Positions 51,145 through 60,361 of a stretch of DNA of 64,000 bases are shown piece after piece. This DNA comes from Streptomyces netropsis (lineage in GTDB: Bacteria > Actinomycetota > Actinomycetes > Streptomycetales > Streptomycetaceae): positions 106,356 to 170,355 of the forward strand of contig NZ_JACHJG010000014.1 in NCBI RefSeq assembly GCF_014203545.1, read 5' to 3'. The position numbers and the translations under genes were made by a program. The notes under the pieces are model-generated. The model saw only the letters and a program-made list of their open reading frames with translations. It made no database searches and was not told where the DNA came from. Numbering within the stretch: the first letter of the stretch is position 1; each line of letters starts with the position of its first letter.

Positions 51145-52281
51145 ATGAAGCACCACATCGTGGTTCTGGGAGCCGGTTACGCCGGACTCGGCGCCGCCCA
51201 ACGCATGGCACGGCAACTGCGCCGCACCGGCGCACGGATCACGCTGGTCAATGAGGCGGACCGGTTCGTCGAGCGCGTCCGGCTGCATCAGCTGGCAGCC
51301 GGTCGGCCGCTGCGGGAACTGCCCCTCCGGCCGCTCCTGGCCGGCACGGGCATCGAATTGGTCGTCGCCCGGGTGACCGCGGTCGACACGAAGAACCGGG
51401 CCGTACGGCTCGACGGGGCCCCGTACGGGGTCGGGTACGACACGCTCGTCTACGCCTTGGGAAGCGCGACCGACACCGCCACGGTTCCCGGCGCCACCGC
51501 CTACGCCTCGTCGGTGGCCGCCTTCGACGAGGCGGTCCGGCTGCGCGGCCGGATGAGGGATGCCCGGGGCACGCTGGCAGTCGTCGGCGCGGGACTGACC
51601 GGCATCGAGGTGGCCACCGAGCTGGCCGAGAGCCATCCGGGGCTCTCGGTGCACCTGGTCACCGGCGGTGCGTTCGGCGCCGGGTTCTCGGACCGGGGCG
51701 GACGCTATCTGCGCGACGCGCTCGACCGTCGCGGCATCACCCTGCGTGAACACACCCGGGTCTCCGAGGTCGCCGCGCACGGTCTCGCCCTGGCCGACGG
51801 TACGGAGATCCCGGCGGACACCGTCGTCTGGGCGGCCGGCGTCCGCGTCCCCGGCCTGGCCCGCGACGCCGGTATCGCCGTCGACGCGCGCGGAGTGATC
51901 CGCGTCGACGCGGCATTGCGGTCGGTCTCCCACCCCGAGGTGTTCGCGGCGGGTGACGCCGCGGGAGCGCACGGGCCCGACGGCAGTGCGTCCCGCATGT
52001 CCTGCCAGACCGGAATTCCCATGGGAAGGCACGTCGCGGACACCGTCACCGCGATCCTGACCGGCCGTGCCCCCGCGCCCCTGCGGCTGCGCTACGCCGG
52101 GCAGAACATCAGCCTCGGCCGCCGGGACGGGCTCATCCAATTCACGCGCCCCGACGACAGCCCGGTCGCCGCCGTCCTCACCGGACGCGCGTCGGCACGC
52201 GTCAAAGAGGCGGTCATCCGGGGTGCGTTCTGGGCCACGCGGCGCCCGGGGCCGTATCTGCCCGGAGCAGGCGGTAGCTAG
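51145..52281 (+). CDS. NAD(P)/FAD-dependent oxidoreductase (NDH-2-like)
   Basis: A 378-residue pyridine-nucleotide disulphide-type oxidoreductase. The FAD motif is HIVVLGAGYAGLGAAQRMA and the NAD(P) motif is LAVVGAGLTGIEVATELA; PEVFAAGDAAGAHG is the conserved FAD-contacting ATG motif region. It resembles type II NADH dehydrogenases and is the typical COE-type partner of ECF41 sigma factors, which switch on such genes. The substrate is unknown. It lies 82 bases after the sigma gene. Confidence 0.92.
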   Translation: MKHHIVVLGAGYAGLGAAQRMARQLRRTGARITLVNEADRFVERVRLHQLAAGRPLRELPLRPLLAGTGIELVVARVTAVDTKNRAVRLDGAPYGVGYDTLVYALGSATDTATVPGATAYASSVAAFDEAVRLRGRMRDARGTLAVVGAGLTGIEVATELAESHPGLSVHLVTGGAFGAGFSDRGGRYLRDALDRRGITLREHTRVSEVAAHGLALADGTEIPADTVVWAAGVRVPGLARDAGIAVDARGVIRVDAALRSVSHPEVFAAGDAAGAHGPDGSASRMSCQTGIPMGRHVADTVTAILTGRAPAPLRLRYAGQNISLGRRDGLIQFTRPDDSPVAAVLTGRASARVKEAVIRGAFWATRRPGPYLPGAGGS

Positions 52282-52368
52282 CCGCGTCCGGCGGATCTCC
52301 GGCAGGCGCCCTCCGGCGTGGCCCGCGGCAGCGGGGATCCGCGGACGCGGCCCAGGGGCTGCAACGGG

Positions 52369-52398
52369 GCTTGGCCCTGGCGGAAGCCAGGGCCAAGC
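52369..52398. terminator. Bidirectional terminator
   Basis: A perfect 13-bp inverted repeat (52369-52381 with 52386-52398) with a GGAA loop, between the convergent oxidoreductase (ends 52281) and permease (ends 52440) genes. Confidence 0.85.
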
Positions 52399-52439
52399 GG
52401 GGTGTGGAGTCGGGGCTTCGCGCCCCTGGCGTCGGATCC

Positions 52440-53843
52440 TCAGTGTGCCGAGGCGGTCCGTTGCCGCAGGTAGCCGGTGACGGCCAGGGCCAGTGCCAGG
52501 CCACCGGTGAAGTACACCTGCACCCGGGTGTCCGCGTCGAGGGCCATGAGGACCAGCACCCCGGCGACACCGGCCAGCGTCACCCACGTCAGATACGGGA
52601 AGCCCCACATCCGGACCACCAGCTTCTCGGGCGCTTCGCGCTCCAGCCGACGGCGCAGCAGCAACTGCGAGGCCGCGATGAAGCCCCACACGACCAGCAC
52701 GACCCCGCCGACCATGTTCAGCAGCCAGGCGAAGACGGTGGTGGGCCACCAGAGGGACAGCAGGACGGCGAAGAAGCCGAACGCGGACGACGCGAGCACC
52801 GCGCGGCGCGGCACCCCGCCGCTGACCTTGCCCAGGGCCTTGGGGCCCTGGCCGCGCGCGACCAGCGAGTAGGCCATGCGGGAAGAGCCGTAGATGTTGG
52901 CGTTCATCGCGGACAGCAGGGCGATCAGGATGACCACGTTCATGATCTCGCCGCCGGCCGGGACACCGAGGCGGTCGAGCACGGCCGCGTACGGGCCCTG
53001 TTCCGTGACGGCCTTGTCGTTCCACGGGATCAGCGTGACGATCACCAGCATCGAGCCGACGTACACGATGCCGATCCGCCACATCGTCGTGCGCACGGCC
53101 TTGGCCACACCGCGCACCGGGTCCTGGGACTCGGCGGCCGCGATGGTGACCGTCTCCAGGCCGCCGTAGGCGACGACGGAGGCCAGCAGTCCGGCGAGCA
53201 GCCCGTCCGCGCCGTTGGGCAGGAAGCCGCCGTCGTGGAGGAGGTGCGCGCTGCCGGGGGAGTCGCTGCCGGGCAGGAGGCCCAGGATCGCGAGCGTGGC
53301 GAGGCCCAGGAAGAGCACGATGGCGCCGATCTTCAGGGCGGCGAACCAGAACTCGAACTCACCGAAGTTCGCGACCGCGCCCAGATTGGTTCCGCAGAAG
53401 AGCGCCATGAAGATCAGCACCCACATCCAGGACGGCGTGCCCGGGAACCAGCCCTGCATGATGTGGGCCGCGCCGATCGCCTCGACCGCCACCCCCACGA
53501 CCAGCAGGGTCCAGAACATCCAGCCGGCGGTGAAACCGGCCCACGGGCCGATCGCGCGCTCCGCGTGGACGGAGAAGGAGCCGGAGGCGGGATTGGCGGC
53601 GGACATCTCGCCGAGCATCCGCATCACGAACATCACGAGGAGACCGGACGCGGCGTACGCGAGCACGATCGACGGGCCGGCCGCGGCGATGCCCGCGCCG
53701 GAGCCCACGAAGAGGCCGGCACCGATGACGCCGCCGAGGGCGATCATCGAAAGGTGCCGCTGCTTGAGTCCGTTCGACAGCGGGGAACCCTGCTGCGGGG
53801 AGGCCTCGGCCTGCGGGGGAGGAGAGTGAAGTGTCCGGCTCAT
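52440..53843 (-). CDS. Amino-acid permease (APC superfamily, GabP-like)
   Basis: A 467-residue proton-coupled transporter with 12 membrane segments. The family signature is HLSMIALGGVIGAGLFVGSG in helix 1 and ASGLLVMFVMRMLGEMSAAN in helix 2-3; AYGGLETVTIAAAESQDP and LSAMNANIYGSSRMAYSL follow. It imports an amino acid such as GABA, proline or an aromatic/basic residue; specificity cannot be read. It is monocistronic with a terminator at 52369. Confidence 0.93.
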   Translation of the reverse strand: MSRTLHSPPPQAEASPQQGSPLSNGLKQRHLSMIALGGVIGAGLFVGSGAGIAAAGPSIVLAYAASGLLVMFVMRMLGEMSAANPASGSFSVHAERAIGPWAGFTAGWMFWTLLVVGVAVEAIGAAHIMQGWFPGTPSWMWVLIFMALFCGTNLGAVANFGEFEFWFAALKIGAIVLFLGLATLAILGLLPGSDSPGSAHLLHDGGFLPNGADGLLAGLLASVVAYGGLETVTIAAAESQDPVRGVAKAVRTTMWRIGIVYVGSMLVIVTLIPWNDKAVTEQGPYAAVLDRLGVPAGGEIMNVVILIALLSAMNANIYGSSRMAYSLVARGQGPKALGKVSGGVPRRAVLASSAFGFFAVLLSLWWPTTVFAWLLNMVGGVVLVVWGFIAASQLLLRRRLEREAPEKLVVRMWGFPYLTWVTLAGVAGVLVLMALDADTRVQVYFTGGLALALAVTGYLRQRTASAH

Positions 53844-54014
53844 GGTCGTGCCTGTCCATTATGCGAGATCTGGAAGCCACGAGTATGAGCAAGCGGGCGA
53901 CGGTCCGGTCTGCTCGTCCGGTATTCGGACACTTGATTCACGGAACGTGATCGCCGTGCGGCACAGCCGCCGGGCCCGGCCGCCCGGACAGGCGGCTCAG
54001 GGCGTACAGCAGCA

Positions 54015-54055
54015 GGGGCCGTCGGGCCGCACTCCGGGTGCGGCCCGACGGCCCC
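54015..54055 (-). terminator. Terminator after the AMIN-like gene
   Basis: A perfect 18-bp GC-rich inverted repeat (54015-54032 with 54038-54055) with a TCCGG loop, 15 bases past the stop at 54071 on the minus strand. Confidence 0.9.
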
Positions 54056-54070
54056 GGGTGTCGCGCTGGG

Positions 54071-54646
54071 TCACCAGGTGTGCGCGACGTCCACGATCAG
54101 CCGGTCGCCGGACTGCAGCACCCGGAAGGGCAGCTTGGCGCGGACGCCCAGGCCCACCTGGGTCTGTCCTTCGAAGCTCGCCCCGAACCGGGTGTCCTTG
54201 AACGTCTTGTATCCGGCGATGTTCACACCCGGCAGCGGCTGTCCGGCCTTGCCGGGATAGGTCGGCTTGCCGGTCGCCGGGGAGTAGCTCGGAGCGTTCA
54301 CGTACACCTGCAGGATGGCGCCGCCGCCGACGGGGATCAGGTCACCGGATCCGTCCTGGTGGAACGCGCTGACGTAACCGACGTGATAGCCGAGCTTGCC
54401 CGTCGCACCGCCGATGTCGAAGACCATGCGGTCGTAGCATGCGTGCCGGCCGGTCGTGATGTTCTTCAGCGGCTTGGAGCCGGAGTCCCTGGCCGTCTTG
54501 TCGCCGCTGCCCCAGACGGTCGAGCAGGCGGTGGCCGTGGGAGCCTTCCCTGCCTGGCCGGTCGTGGCGCCGGCCGTACCGGCCGTGCCCGCGAGCCCCG
54601 CGCCCGCCAGCACGAGTGTCGCGGCCGCTGTTGTCAGCCGTCGCAT
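54071..54646 (-). CDS. Secreted AMIN-like domain protein
   Basis: A 191-residue exported protein. A signal peptide (RRLTTAAATLVLAGAGLAG, cleavage after AGTAGATT) leads to a beta-rich domain: CYDRMVFDIGGATGKLGYHV, a glycine-rich GAILQVYVNAP, and FRVLQSGDRLIVDVAHTW at the end. It matches the AMIN-like family in actinobacteria, whose role is unknown but probably cell-envelope binding. GGAGG lies six bases before ATG 54646; the longer in-frame start lacks a site. Confidence 0.88.
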   Translation of the reverse strand: MRRLTTAAATLVLAGAGLAGTAGTAGATTGQAGKAPTATACSTVWGSGDKTARDSGSKPLKNITTGRHACYDRMVFDIGGATGKLGYHVGYVSAFHQDGSGDLIPVGGGAILQVYVNAPSYSPATGKPTYPGKAGQPLPGVNIAGYKTFKDTRFGASFEGQTQVGLGVRAKLPFRVLQSGDRLIVDVAHTW

Positions 54647-54946
54647 GACGTACCTCCAATATGATCTGAATACAGATACATGTGAGAGAACGTTCCGGGC
54701 GGCGGCGGAGTTGCACACGAGGCGGCTTTCGGCCAACGCCGGGGCGAAGTTGTCGCGAAGGCGGGCAGACGCCAGGACCACCGGCCGACGGCAGTCATGA
54801 CCGGGATCCGCGAGACGCCGCAGCGTCGGGTCGAGGCCCGCGAGTCGGCCGGCGGCGGCTGCTAGCAGCCGGACCGCGCGACGGCGCGTTCCGGGTGCCG
54901 GCCCACCCGCGCACCCCGCCTCGGGATGCCCGTCCGGGTGGCGGCC

Positions 54947-56434
54947 TCAGACGACCCAGTGCGGTCGGCGGCTGGTGGGCGAAGGCGGGAGGCCGTCCGC
55001 GAGGACGGCGGCCATGCGGTGTACGGCCTCGCGCAGCGTGTCCGGAGGCATCGTGTAGGGGATGCGGAGCCGTTGCTCGAAGATGCCCGGGTCGGTGGCG
55101 AAGTAGGCACCGCTCTCGATCCGGACCCCCTTGTCCAGCGCCCGCTCGGCCAGCGCCGAGGCGACCGGCGCGCCCAGGTCGACCCACAGCGACAGGCCGC
55201 CGGGCGGCAGTTGCCAGGTCCACTGCGGGATGTGCGCGGACAGGGCCGCGGCGAGGGCGGCGCGCTGCCGGCGCAGCTGTTCCAGCCGGGACGGCAGGAG
55301 TTCCCCGCCCCGGTCCAGCAGGGTGAGGGCCAGGAGTTGATCCAGGACCGAGCCGCCCATGTCGGTGGCGACGCGCTGTCCGGCGAGCTCGGTGACGAGG
55401 CGCGCGGGCGCGCGCAGCCAGCCGATGCGCAGACCGCCCCAGTGGGTCTTGCTCATCGACCCGATGGTGATGACCTGGCCGGTTCCACCGGGCGTGGGGT
55501 GGGAGGCGAAGGGCTGCGGGGCGGGGATGTCGAGGGCGAGGTCCGCCAGGGTCTCGTCGATGACCAGCCAGGTGCCGGAGCGGCTCACGGCGCGCAGGAC
55601 GCGCTCGCGCGCGTCCTCGGGCATGAGGCAGCCGGTCGGATTGTGGAAGTCGGGGATCAGATAGGCCAGTTGGGGCACCATCTGGCGCAGGGTGGATCCG
55701 ATGATCTCGACATCCCAGCCGGTGTCGGTCACAGGGACCGACACGGTGCGAAGCCGGGCCCGGCGCATGGCCTCCAGAGCGTTCGGGTAGGACGGATTCT
55801 CGACCATGACCCGGTCGCCGGGGCGACAGAGCAGCCCCAGGACGAGCGTGAGCGCGTGCTGGGCGCCGGAGGTCACCAGGATCTGCTCGGGCACGGTGGT
55901 CAGGCCCCGCCGGGTGAAACGCTCGGCTACGGCGGCGCGCAGTTCCGGCAGGCCGTAGGGGTGGTAGCCGGGAGTGTGCGCGTGCTCGGCCAGTTGCGGG
56001 GTGATGCGGGCGAGGGCGTCGACGAGCGTCTGTTCCGGTAGCCCGGGGGCAGCCCTGGCCAGGTCGATCGCGGTGTCCTGGGGCCCGAGGAGCCGGGTGA
56101 TGCCGCTGGGGGCGCGGCCCTCGGGCAGGGCCGTCCACGTGCCGGAACCCTGGCGACTGTGCGCGTAACCGCTCTCCCGCAGCAGGTCGTACACGGCGGT
56201 GACGGTGGTCCTGCTGGTGTCGAGGGCGGCGGCCAGTTCCCGTTCGGCGGGGAGCCTGATGTGCAGCGCGATGCGTCCGTCCAGGATCAGCGCGCTGATC
56301 GCCTGGGCCAGATGCCGGTAGGCGGGCCTCGCTCCCGCCGGGTCGGGCAGCATCGCCGCGAGCTGCCGGCTCCCGAGGGTCCGGTCCGTGTGACCCACCC
56401 TGTCCACGCGCGGGAACGGATTCGTCTCAGCCAT
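54947..56434 (-). CDS. MocR-type regulator (GntR HTH fused to aminotransferase)
   Basis: A 495-residue protein. The N-terminal ~75 residues are a GntR winged helix (RPAYRHLAQAISALILDGRI, then LPAERELAAALDTSRTTVTA). The rest is a fold-type I PLP domain: SGAQHALTLVLGLLCRPGDR, FHNPTGCLMP and the lysine in SMSKTHWGGLRIGW. MocR proteins sense PLP or an amino acid and rarely act as aminotransferases. It is divergent from the YczE-like gene at 56536, the same pair described in Bacillus (YczR/YczE), and likely controls it. Confidence 0.93.
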   Translation of the reverse strand: MAETNPFPRVDRVGHTDRTLGSRQLAAMLPDPAGARPAYRHLAQAISALILDGRIALHIRLPAERELAAALDTSRTTVTAVYDLLRESGYAHSRQGSGTWTALPEGRAPSGITRLLGPQDTAIDLARAAPGLPEQTLVDALARITPQLAEHAHTPGYHPYGLPELRAAVAERFTRRGLTTVPEQILVTSGAQHALTLVLGLLCRPGDRVMVENPSYPNALEAMRRARLRTVSVPVTDTGWDVEIIGSTLRQMVPQLAYLIPDFHNPTGCLMPEDARERVLRAVSRSGTWLVIDETLADLALDIPAPQPFASHPTPGGTGQVITIGSMSKTHWGGLRIGWLRAPARLVTELAGQRVATDMGGSVLDQLLALTLLDRGGELLPSRLEQLRRQRAALAAALSAHIPQWTWQLPPGGLSLWVDLGAPVASALAERALDKGVRIESGAYFATDPGIFEQRLRIPYTMPPDTLREAVHRMAAVLADGLPPSPTSRRPHWVV

Positions 56435-56535
56435 ACCATTCTCCGGGGATTGGCCATGCCATCTGGGCCGATCACTCTACAGAGTTGCCCCAATGGCCTT
56501 GAAGGCGCCCAAGCACACGGTGGAGGCAACCAGGT

Positions 56536-57282
56536 ATGCGACAAGACATCACGGACCGCTCGGAGCGCGAACTCCGGTACGGCCAGGAGGATCACACCGC
56601 GATACCGCCCGGGTCCCGGACGAGCCCGCCCCCGCCGCCCCTCACCTACGTGTCCCTCGGCGAGCGTCCGCTACGGCGCCTGGCCCAACTGTTCATCGGC
56701 CTCGCCCTGTACGGATTCAGCCTCGCGCTCATGGTCCGGGCCGCGCTGGGCGTCAACCCCTGGAGCGTCCTGTACGAGGGTCTGGAGAACCACACCACCT
56801 TGAGCTTCGGCACGATCAGTGCAGTCCTGGGTGTTCTCGTGCTGCTGTTGTGGATCCCCCTCAAGCAGCGGCCGACGTTCGGCACCGTCGCCAACATCGT
56901 CGTCCTGGCGTGCTCGTCCGACCTCGGTCTCCTGCTCGTCCCCCACCACCTCGGGCTTCCCGCCCGGATCGCTCTGCTCCTCGGCGGTGTCCTCGTCAAC
57001 GGACTGTCCGTCGCCGTCTACGTCGGCGCGCGCTTCGGCCCCGGCCCCCGGGACGGGCTGATGACCGGCGCGGCCGCCGCGACCGGGCGTTCCATCCGGC
57101 TGGTCCGCACCCTGATGGAGATCACCGTGCTCGCCGTGGGCTGGCTGCTCGGTGGGAGCGTGGGTGCCGGCACCGCGCTGTACGCACTCGCGGTCGGCCC
57201 CACGACTCAGTTCTTCATGCCCTGGTTCGCCTACAGGGAGCCAGGACCGCGACGGCTCCGTCCAGGGCCTGTCCCGAAGTGA
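56536..57282 (+). CDS. YczE-like membrane protein
   Basis: A 248-residue integral membrane protein with five to six helices. LFIGLALYGFSLALMVRAAL, NPWSVLYEGLENHTTLSFGT and ARFGPGPRDGLMTGAAAATG are diagnostic of the YczE family (YitT-like). The family transport role is not established. GGAGG lies a few bases upstream of the ATG. It is divergent from a MocR regulator. Confidence 0.93.
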   Translation: MRQDITDRSERELRYGQEDHTAIPPGSRTSPPPPPLTYVSLGERPLRRLAQLFIGLALYGFSLALMVRAALGVNPWSVLYEGLENHTTLSFGTISAVLGVLVLLLWIPLKQRPTFGTVANIVVLACSSDLGLLLVPHHLGLPARIALLLGGVLVNGLSVAVYVGARFGPGPRDGLMTGAAAATGRSIRLVRTLMEITVLAVGWLLGGSVGAGTALYALAVGPTTQFFMPWFAYREPGPRRLRPGPVPK

Positions 57283-57289
57283 AGTCAGG

Positions 57290-57485
57290 AGCCGGTCGTT
57301 GATGACGGTGATGCGGAGGACGGCTTCGTGGCGACGGCGCGGTCGGCGGGAGCTCCCGCCAGGAGCCGTAGCAGTCCTGGAGTCCCGCCAGGGCGCACCG
57401 ACCCGCACCCGCCCTCTGATCCCAACAGCGTTTCCAGCCGCGCCCACTGCTCATCGGTCAGGTCAAGCCGCCTCGTCAACGCCAG
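57290..57485 (-). pseudogene. IS5-type transposase N-terminal remnant
   Basis: The minus strand reads LTRRLDLTDEQWARLETLLG followed by shifted frames rich in Gly and Arg. RLDLTDEQWxxLE is the usual start of IS5-family transposases. Only ~60 residues remain, with frame breaks and no terminal inverted repeats found, so it is a decayed fragment. Confidence 0.55.
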
Positions 57486-57516
57486 GTACCTGGTGCCGAG
57501 GCGCGACCGATGCGCA

Positions 57517-57897
57517 TCAGAGTGGGTTGAGGCGGGCCTTGAGCAGGCAGAACTCATTGCCTTCGGGGTCGGTCAGGACATGCCACTGCTCCTGCCCTGT
57601 CTGGCCGATGTCGGCCGGGCGCACACCGAGCTTCAGAAGGCGTTCGAGCTCGGCGTCCTGATCGCGGTCGGTGGCGTTGACGTCGATGTGCAGCCGGGAC
57701 TTCCCCTTCTCCGGCTCGTCCCTGCGACTGAGGATGATCGTCGGCTGCGGACCGCCGAACCCTTCGCGCGGCCCGATCTCCAGCGTGCCGTCGTCCTCGC
57801 GATCGAGCACGACGAAGTCCAGGACCTCGCACCAGAACCGCGCCAGCAGTTCAGGGTCGCGGCAACCGAGCACGAGCTCACTGATGCGACATGCCAT
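57517..57897 (-). CDS. VOC family protein
   Basis: A 126-residue glyoxalase-fold protein: ISELVLGCRDPELLARFWCE, REGFGGPQPTIILSRRDEP, and the C-terminal HVLTDPEGNEFCLLKARLN motif with the conserved metal-binding Glu. It resembles the many small actinobacterial VOC proteins of unknown substrate. The start is ATG 57897 with GCAGG seven bases upstream; a longer frame begins at 57939. It sits next to the transposase remnant. Confidence 0.88.
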   Translation of the reverse strand: MACRISELVLGCRDPELLARFWCEVLDFVVLDREDDGTLEIGPREGFGGPQPTIILSRRDEPEKGKSRLHIDVNATDRDQDAELERLLKLGVRPADIGQTGQEQWHVLTDPEGNEFCLLKARLNPL

Positions 57898-58229
57898 GAC
57901 GAAACCTGCTCTCAGCCTGGGAGCCGCCGGGGAGGCCACACGCGAACCTCATGGGCTTCCAGCAGTGAAGACAATCCCGCGACCGTACCGGACCCCCTTC
58001 TCCGCGTTGAACGACTTCACAATGCCCTGAGGCATGGTCGTGCCTCTCTGCGGACGGTGTTCGAGTGTCCCCATGGGACAGCGAGAGACCTACCCGCTGA
58101 GAGGGCACCGGAGGCGGGGTTCACCCAAGCGGTGGAGTGTCGTGGGGATGCCGGCCCTCTCCTGGCGGCGTCACCGGCAACCGCCGAACGTTGCCGCTCA
58201 CAGCACTTAGGCCGCCGTCAGGAAACGGC
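57898..58229. other. Intergenic stretch without a convincing gene
   Basis: About 330 bases between two minus-strand genes. Frames on both strands have poor coding bias and no recognised protein. The repeated word AGGCCG/CGGCCT near 58210-58233 may form a weak hairpin at the end of the MarR gene. Confidence 0.35.
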
Positions 58230-58721
58230 CTAGTTCTGCACCTCATGCACCCAGGCGGAAAGACCCGCCAGGAAACCCGCCCGTTCGCTCGGTGACAACC
58301 CGTCCAAGGCGCGCAGCAAGGGCTCGCCGCGGCGGGCGACGAAGCTTTCGAGCGGCGCGCGGAACTCCTCGGCGAGCGACACCAGGATCCGGCGGCGGTT
58401 CGCCGGATCCTCGGTGCGTTCCACGATGCCCGCCCGGCTCAGGCCGCCGACCAGTTCGCTGGCGGTGGGCAGTGACACATGCAGCCGACGGGCGATCTCG
58501 CTGACGGACAGCGGTTGTCCGGCCAGCAGTTGCGGCAGTACGGCGCCGTGGCGCGGCGTCAGCCCGTGCGTCTCCATCGCCTCGCGCAGCGGAGCCGGCA
58601 TGAGGCCCCGCACCACCGGCCCGCGGAAGAACGGTTCCAGCAGCGGTACGAGGCCGACGACGGCGATCTCGTCGGGAGTCGGCCTCCGGGGGGCCTTCCC
58701 GGCCTCGTCAGTGTGCGGCAT
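58230..58721 (-). CDS. MarR-family transcriptional regulator
   Basis: A 163-residue winged-helix repressor. The recognition region is LSVSEIARRLHVSLPTASELVGG and the wing is RAGIVERTEDPANRRRILVSL, typical of MarR. TACACT lies six bases before the ATG and no ribosome-binding site is present, so it is probably leaderless. A GTTTG-N6-CAAAC inverted repeat just upstream (58738-58753) sits between it and the divergent questin-oxidase-like gene and is the likely operator. Confidence 0.92.
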   Translation of the reverse strand: MPHTDEAGKAPRRPTPDEIAVVGLVPLLEPFFRGPVVRGLMPAPLREAMETHGLTPRHGAVLPQLLAGQPLSVSEIARRLHVSLPTASELVGGLSRAGIVERTEDPANRRRILVSLAEEFRAPLESFVARRGEPLLRALDGLSPSERAGFLAGLSAWVHEVQN

Positions 58722-58737
58722 ACTGCGAGTGTAGATG

Positions 58738-58753
58738 GTTTGTATTTCCAAAC
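58738..58753. promoter_or_regulatory. MarR-type operator
   Basis: GTTTG (58738-58742) and CAAAC (58749-58753) flank a 6-base spacer, between divergent MarR (58721) and the questin-oxidase-like gene (58782). The size fits MarR binding sites. It overlaps the region where both promoters must lie. Confidence 0.6.
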
Positions 58754-58781
58754 TATTGGGATGTTCGAAGGGTGGGGTTCT

Positions 58782-59915
58782 GTGTCCTCGGTCAGCTACA
58801 TCGACGCGGTCAACGATGCTTTGGAGCGGATGGACGATCTCGGGTACGAGCGCGGGCAGGGGGCCGACCTCGCCAACCACGGCCCGATGGGCGCCGAGGC
58901 GCTGGCTCTGCTCGGGCAGGAGGACGAGGTCGCCCGATGGGTCGGGCGCTACCGGGGCGCGATGGAGCATCACGAGCCGCCCACCGCGCGCTTCGCCCTG
59001 GACCCCATGGACGAGTCCTCCTGGCGTTCCGCGCTGGGGGCCTTCGGCCGGGCCGGGGACTGGGAGCTGCTCTTCGTCCGGGAGCTGGCCGAGGCGCACT
59101 GGCGGGAGGTCCTCGTCCGCTGGTGGCCCCGCTTGATCCCGGGCCTGTTCGCCGGTCTGACCCACGGCCTCATCCGCACCGCCCACGCGGTACGCGGCCT
59201 GTACGCGGCCGGCGACAAGCCGACGCGGCTCCAACTGCGGGAACTGGCGCGAGGCCTGGCGTACTGGGCCGCCCGTTATACGGAGCTCCCCGGCCACCCG
59301 CGACTGGTCGGCCCCCACACCCTGCCCGCCGCGGTCGCCGCACTGCCCCGCGTGGCGTCGGACGGCCCGATGGGCCCTGCCACGGCCCGCGGACGCCTGG
59401 ACACCCTCGCCGAGCTGCCCGGCTACACCGAGTCGCTGGAGTGGCTGGCTCCCGAGCAGGCCCCCCGGCTGCTGAGCGAGATGACGCTCCAGTTCGCCGA
59501 CGTCTATCTGGGCCACCCCGAGGTGTTTCCGGTCCCGCTGATCCACGGTGTCACCGCGCCCGCCGCCGTACGCATCGTCCTTCCGCATCTGCCGCACGAG
59601 TTGTACGAGCCGACGCTGGCCCAGCTGTGGCAGGTGCACGCTGCGTTCCTGCTGGTCTTCACCACCGACCGGCGCGACGAGGGCACGGCGGCCTGGCGGT
59701 CGGAAGTCCCGGACCTGCCCCCGGTGGCCGATCTGGGCGCACGTGCCGCCGAACACGGCGACGAGCACGTCATCAAGTTCACCGAGGCGTGCCTGCGTGA
59801 ATACGCCTTGCTTCCCGACCCGCGCTACGTTGCCGCCGCGTCCGCCGCGCAGCGGCGCATCTCCCGGCTGGACGCCGGCGGCGGTGTCGGGGGTGCGGGG
59901 GCCGGCACGCCGTGA
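58782..59915 (+). CDS. Questin-oxidase-like protein (DUF4243)
   Basis: A 377-residue helical protein of the questin-oxidase family. Conserved parts are ANHGPMGAEALALLGQEDEV, PRLIPGLFAGLTHGLIRTAH and the paired His of VPLIHGVTAPAAVRIVLPHL. Fungal relatives cleave anthraquinone rings by Baeyer-Villiger-like oxidation without a known cofactor. The bacterial substrate is unknown. GTG 58782 has GGGG four bases upstream; ATG 58761 is an alternative. It is likely repressed by the divergent MarR protein. Confidence 0.85.
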   Translation: MSSVSYIDAVNDALERMDDLGYERGQGADLANHGPMGAEALALLGQEDEVARWVGRYRGAMEHHEPPTARFALDPMDESSWRSALGAFGRAGDWELLFVRELAEAHWREVLVRWWPRLIPGLFAGLTHGLIRTAHAVRGLYAAGDKPTRLQLRELARGLAYWAARYTELPGHPRLVGPHTLPAAVAALPRVASDGPMGPATARGRLDTLAELPGYTESLEWLAPEQAPRLLSEMTLQFADVYLGHPEVFPVPLIHGVTAPAAVRIVLPHLPHELYEPTLAQLWQVHAAFLLVFTTDRRDEGTAAWRSEVPDLPPVADLGARAAEHGDEHVIKFTEACLREYALLPDPRYVAAASAAQRRISRLDAGGGVGGAGAGTP

Positions 59916-60127
59916 CCGGTCCGGGATGGCCGCACCGGCACCGTGACGCACTCAGGGGCCGATGCGGCAGGCCGGGGACGGGCAAGGGCCGGAGGTGCGC
60001 GGGTTCCCAGCGCGGCCGCATGCCTGCCCCCGGTCGGGAGAGCGCGTACCCCTCGGGATGACCGCGATTCCTCGCGCCCGTCGTCGGCCTCACACCACCC
60101 GGCACGGCGGAGCCGGCGGAGAAGGGT

Positions 60128-60167
60128 GTGGGCCGGTTCGGATCCCCACGGATCCGAACCGGCCCAC
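60128..60167 (-). terminator. Terminator of the 62087-60190 operon
   Basis: A perfect 18-bp inverted repeat (60128-60145 with 60150-60167), 4-base loop. It lies 23 bases past the stop of the second hydrophobic peptide gene, matching the terminator layout of the first copy at 4653. Confidence 0.9.
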
Positions 60168-60189
60168 GACGTGCTATGGCGGGGTCAGG

Positions 60190-60360
60190 TCACCATCGGT
60201 ACCACCGGCCGCGCCCGCCGCCCGCGTTGGTGGAGCGCATGAGGAAACCGAGGAGCCAGATCACGAGCACGACGACCGCGACCCACCACAGGATCTTCAG
60301 TGCGAAGCCGGCACCGAAGAGGATCAGAGCGAGTAGTAGGACCAGAAGCAAGGGAACCAT
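60190..60360 (-). CDS. Small hydrophobic membrane protein (Lmo0937-like), copy 2
   Basis: A 56-residue paralogue of the protein at 4729-4905: MVPLLLVLLLALILFGAGFA, then KILWWVAVVVLVIWLLGFLM and a Gly/Arg tail ending GRWYRW. GGAGG lies eight bases before ATG 60360 in the same TGGAGG...GATGACA context as copy 1. It begins one base after the SMP-30 stop, so it is translationally coupled to it and is the last gene of a three-gene operon. The function is unknown. Confidence 0.85.
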   Translation of the reverse strand: MVPLLLVLLLALILFGAGFALKILWWVAVVVLVIWLLGFLMRSTNAGGGRGRWYRW

Positions 60361-60361
60361 G

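Noticed and set aside
57878..58108. A 76-residue minus-strand frame between the VOC and MarR genes
   Set aside because: Poor coding bias, no start context and no family match.
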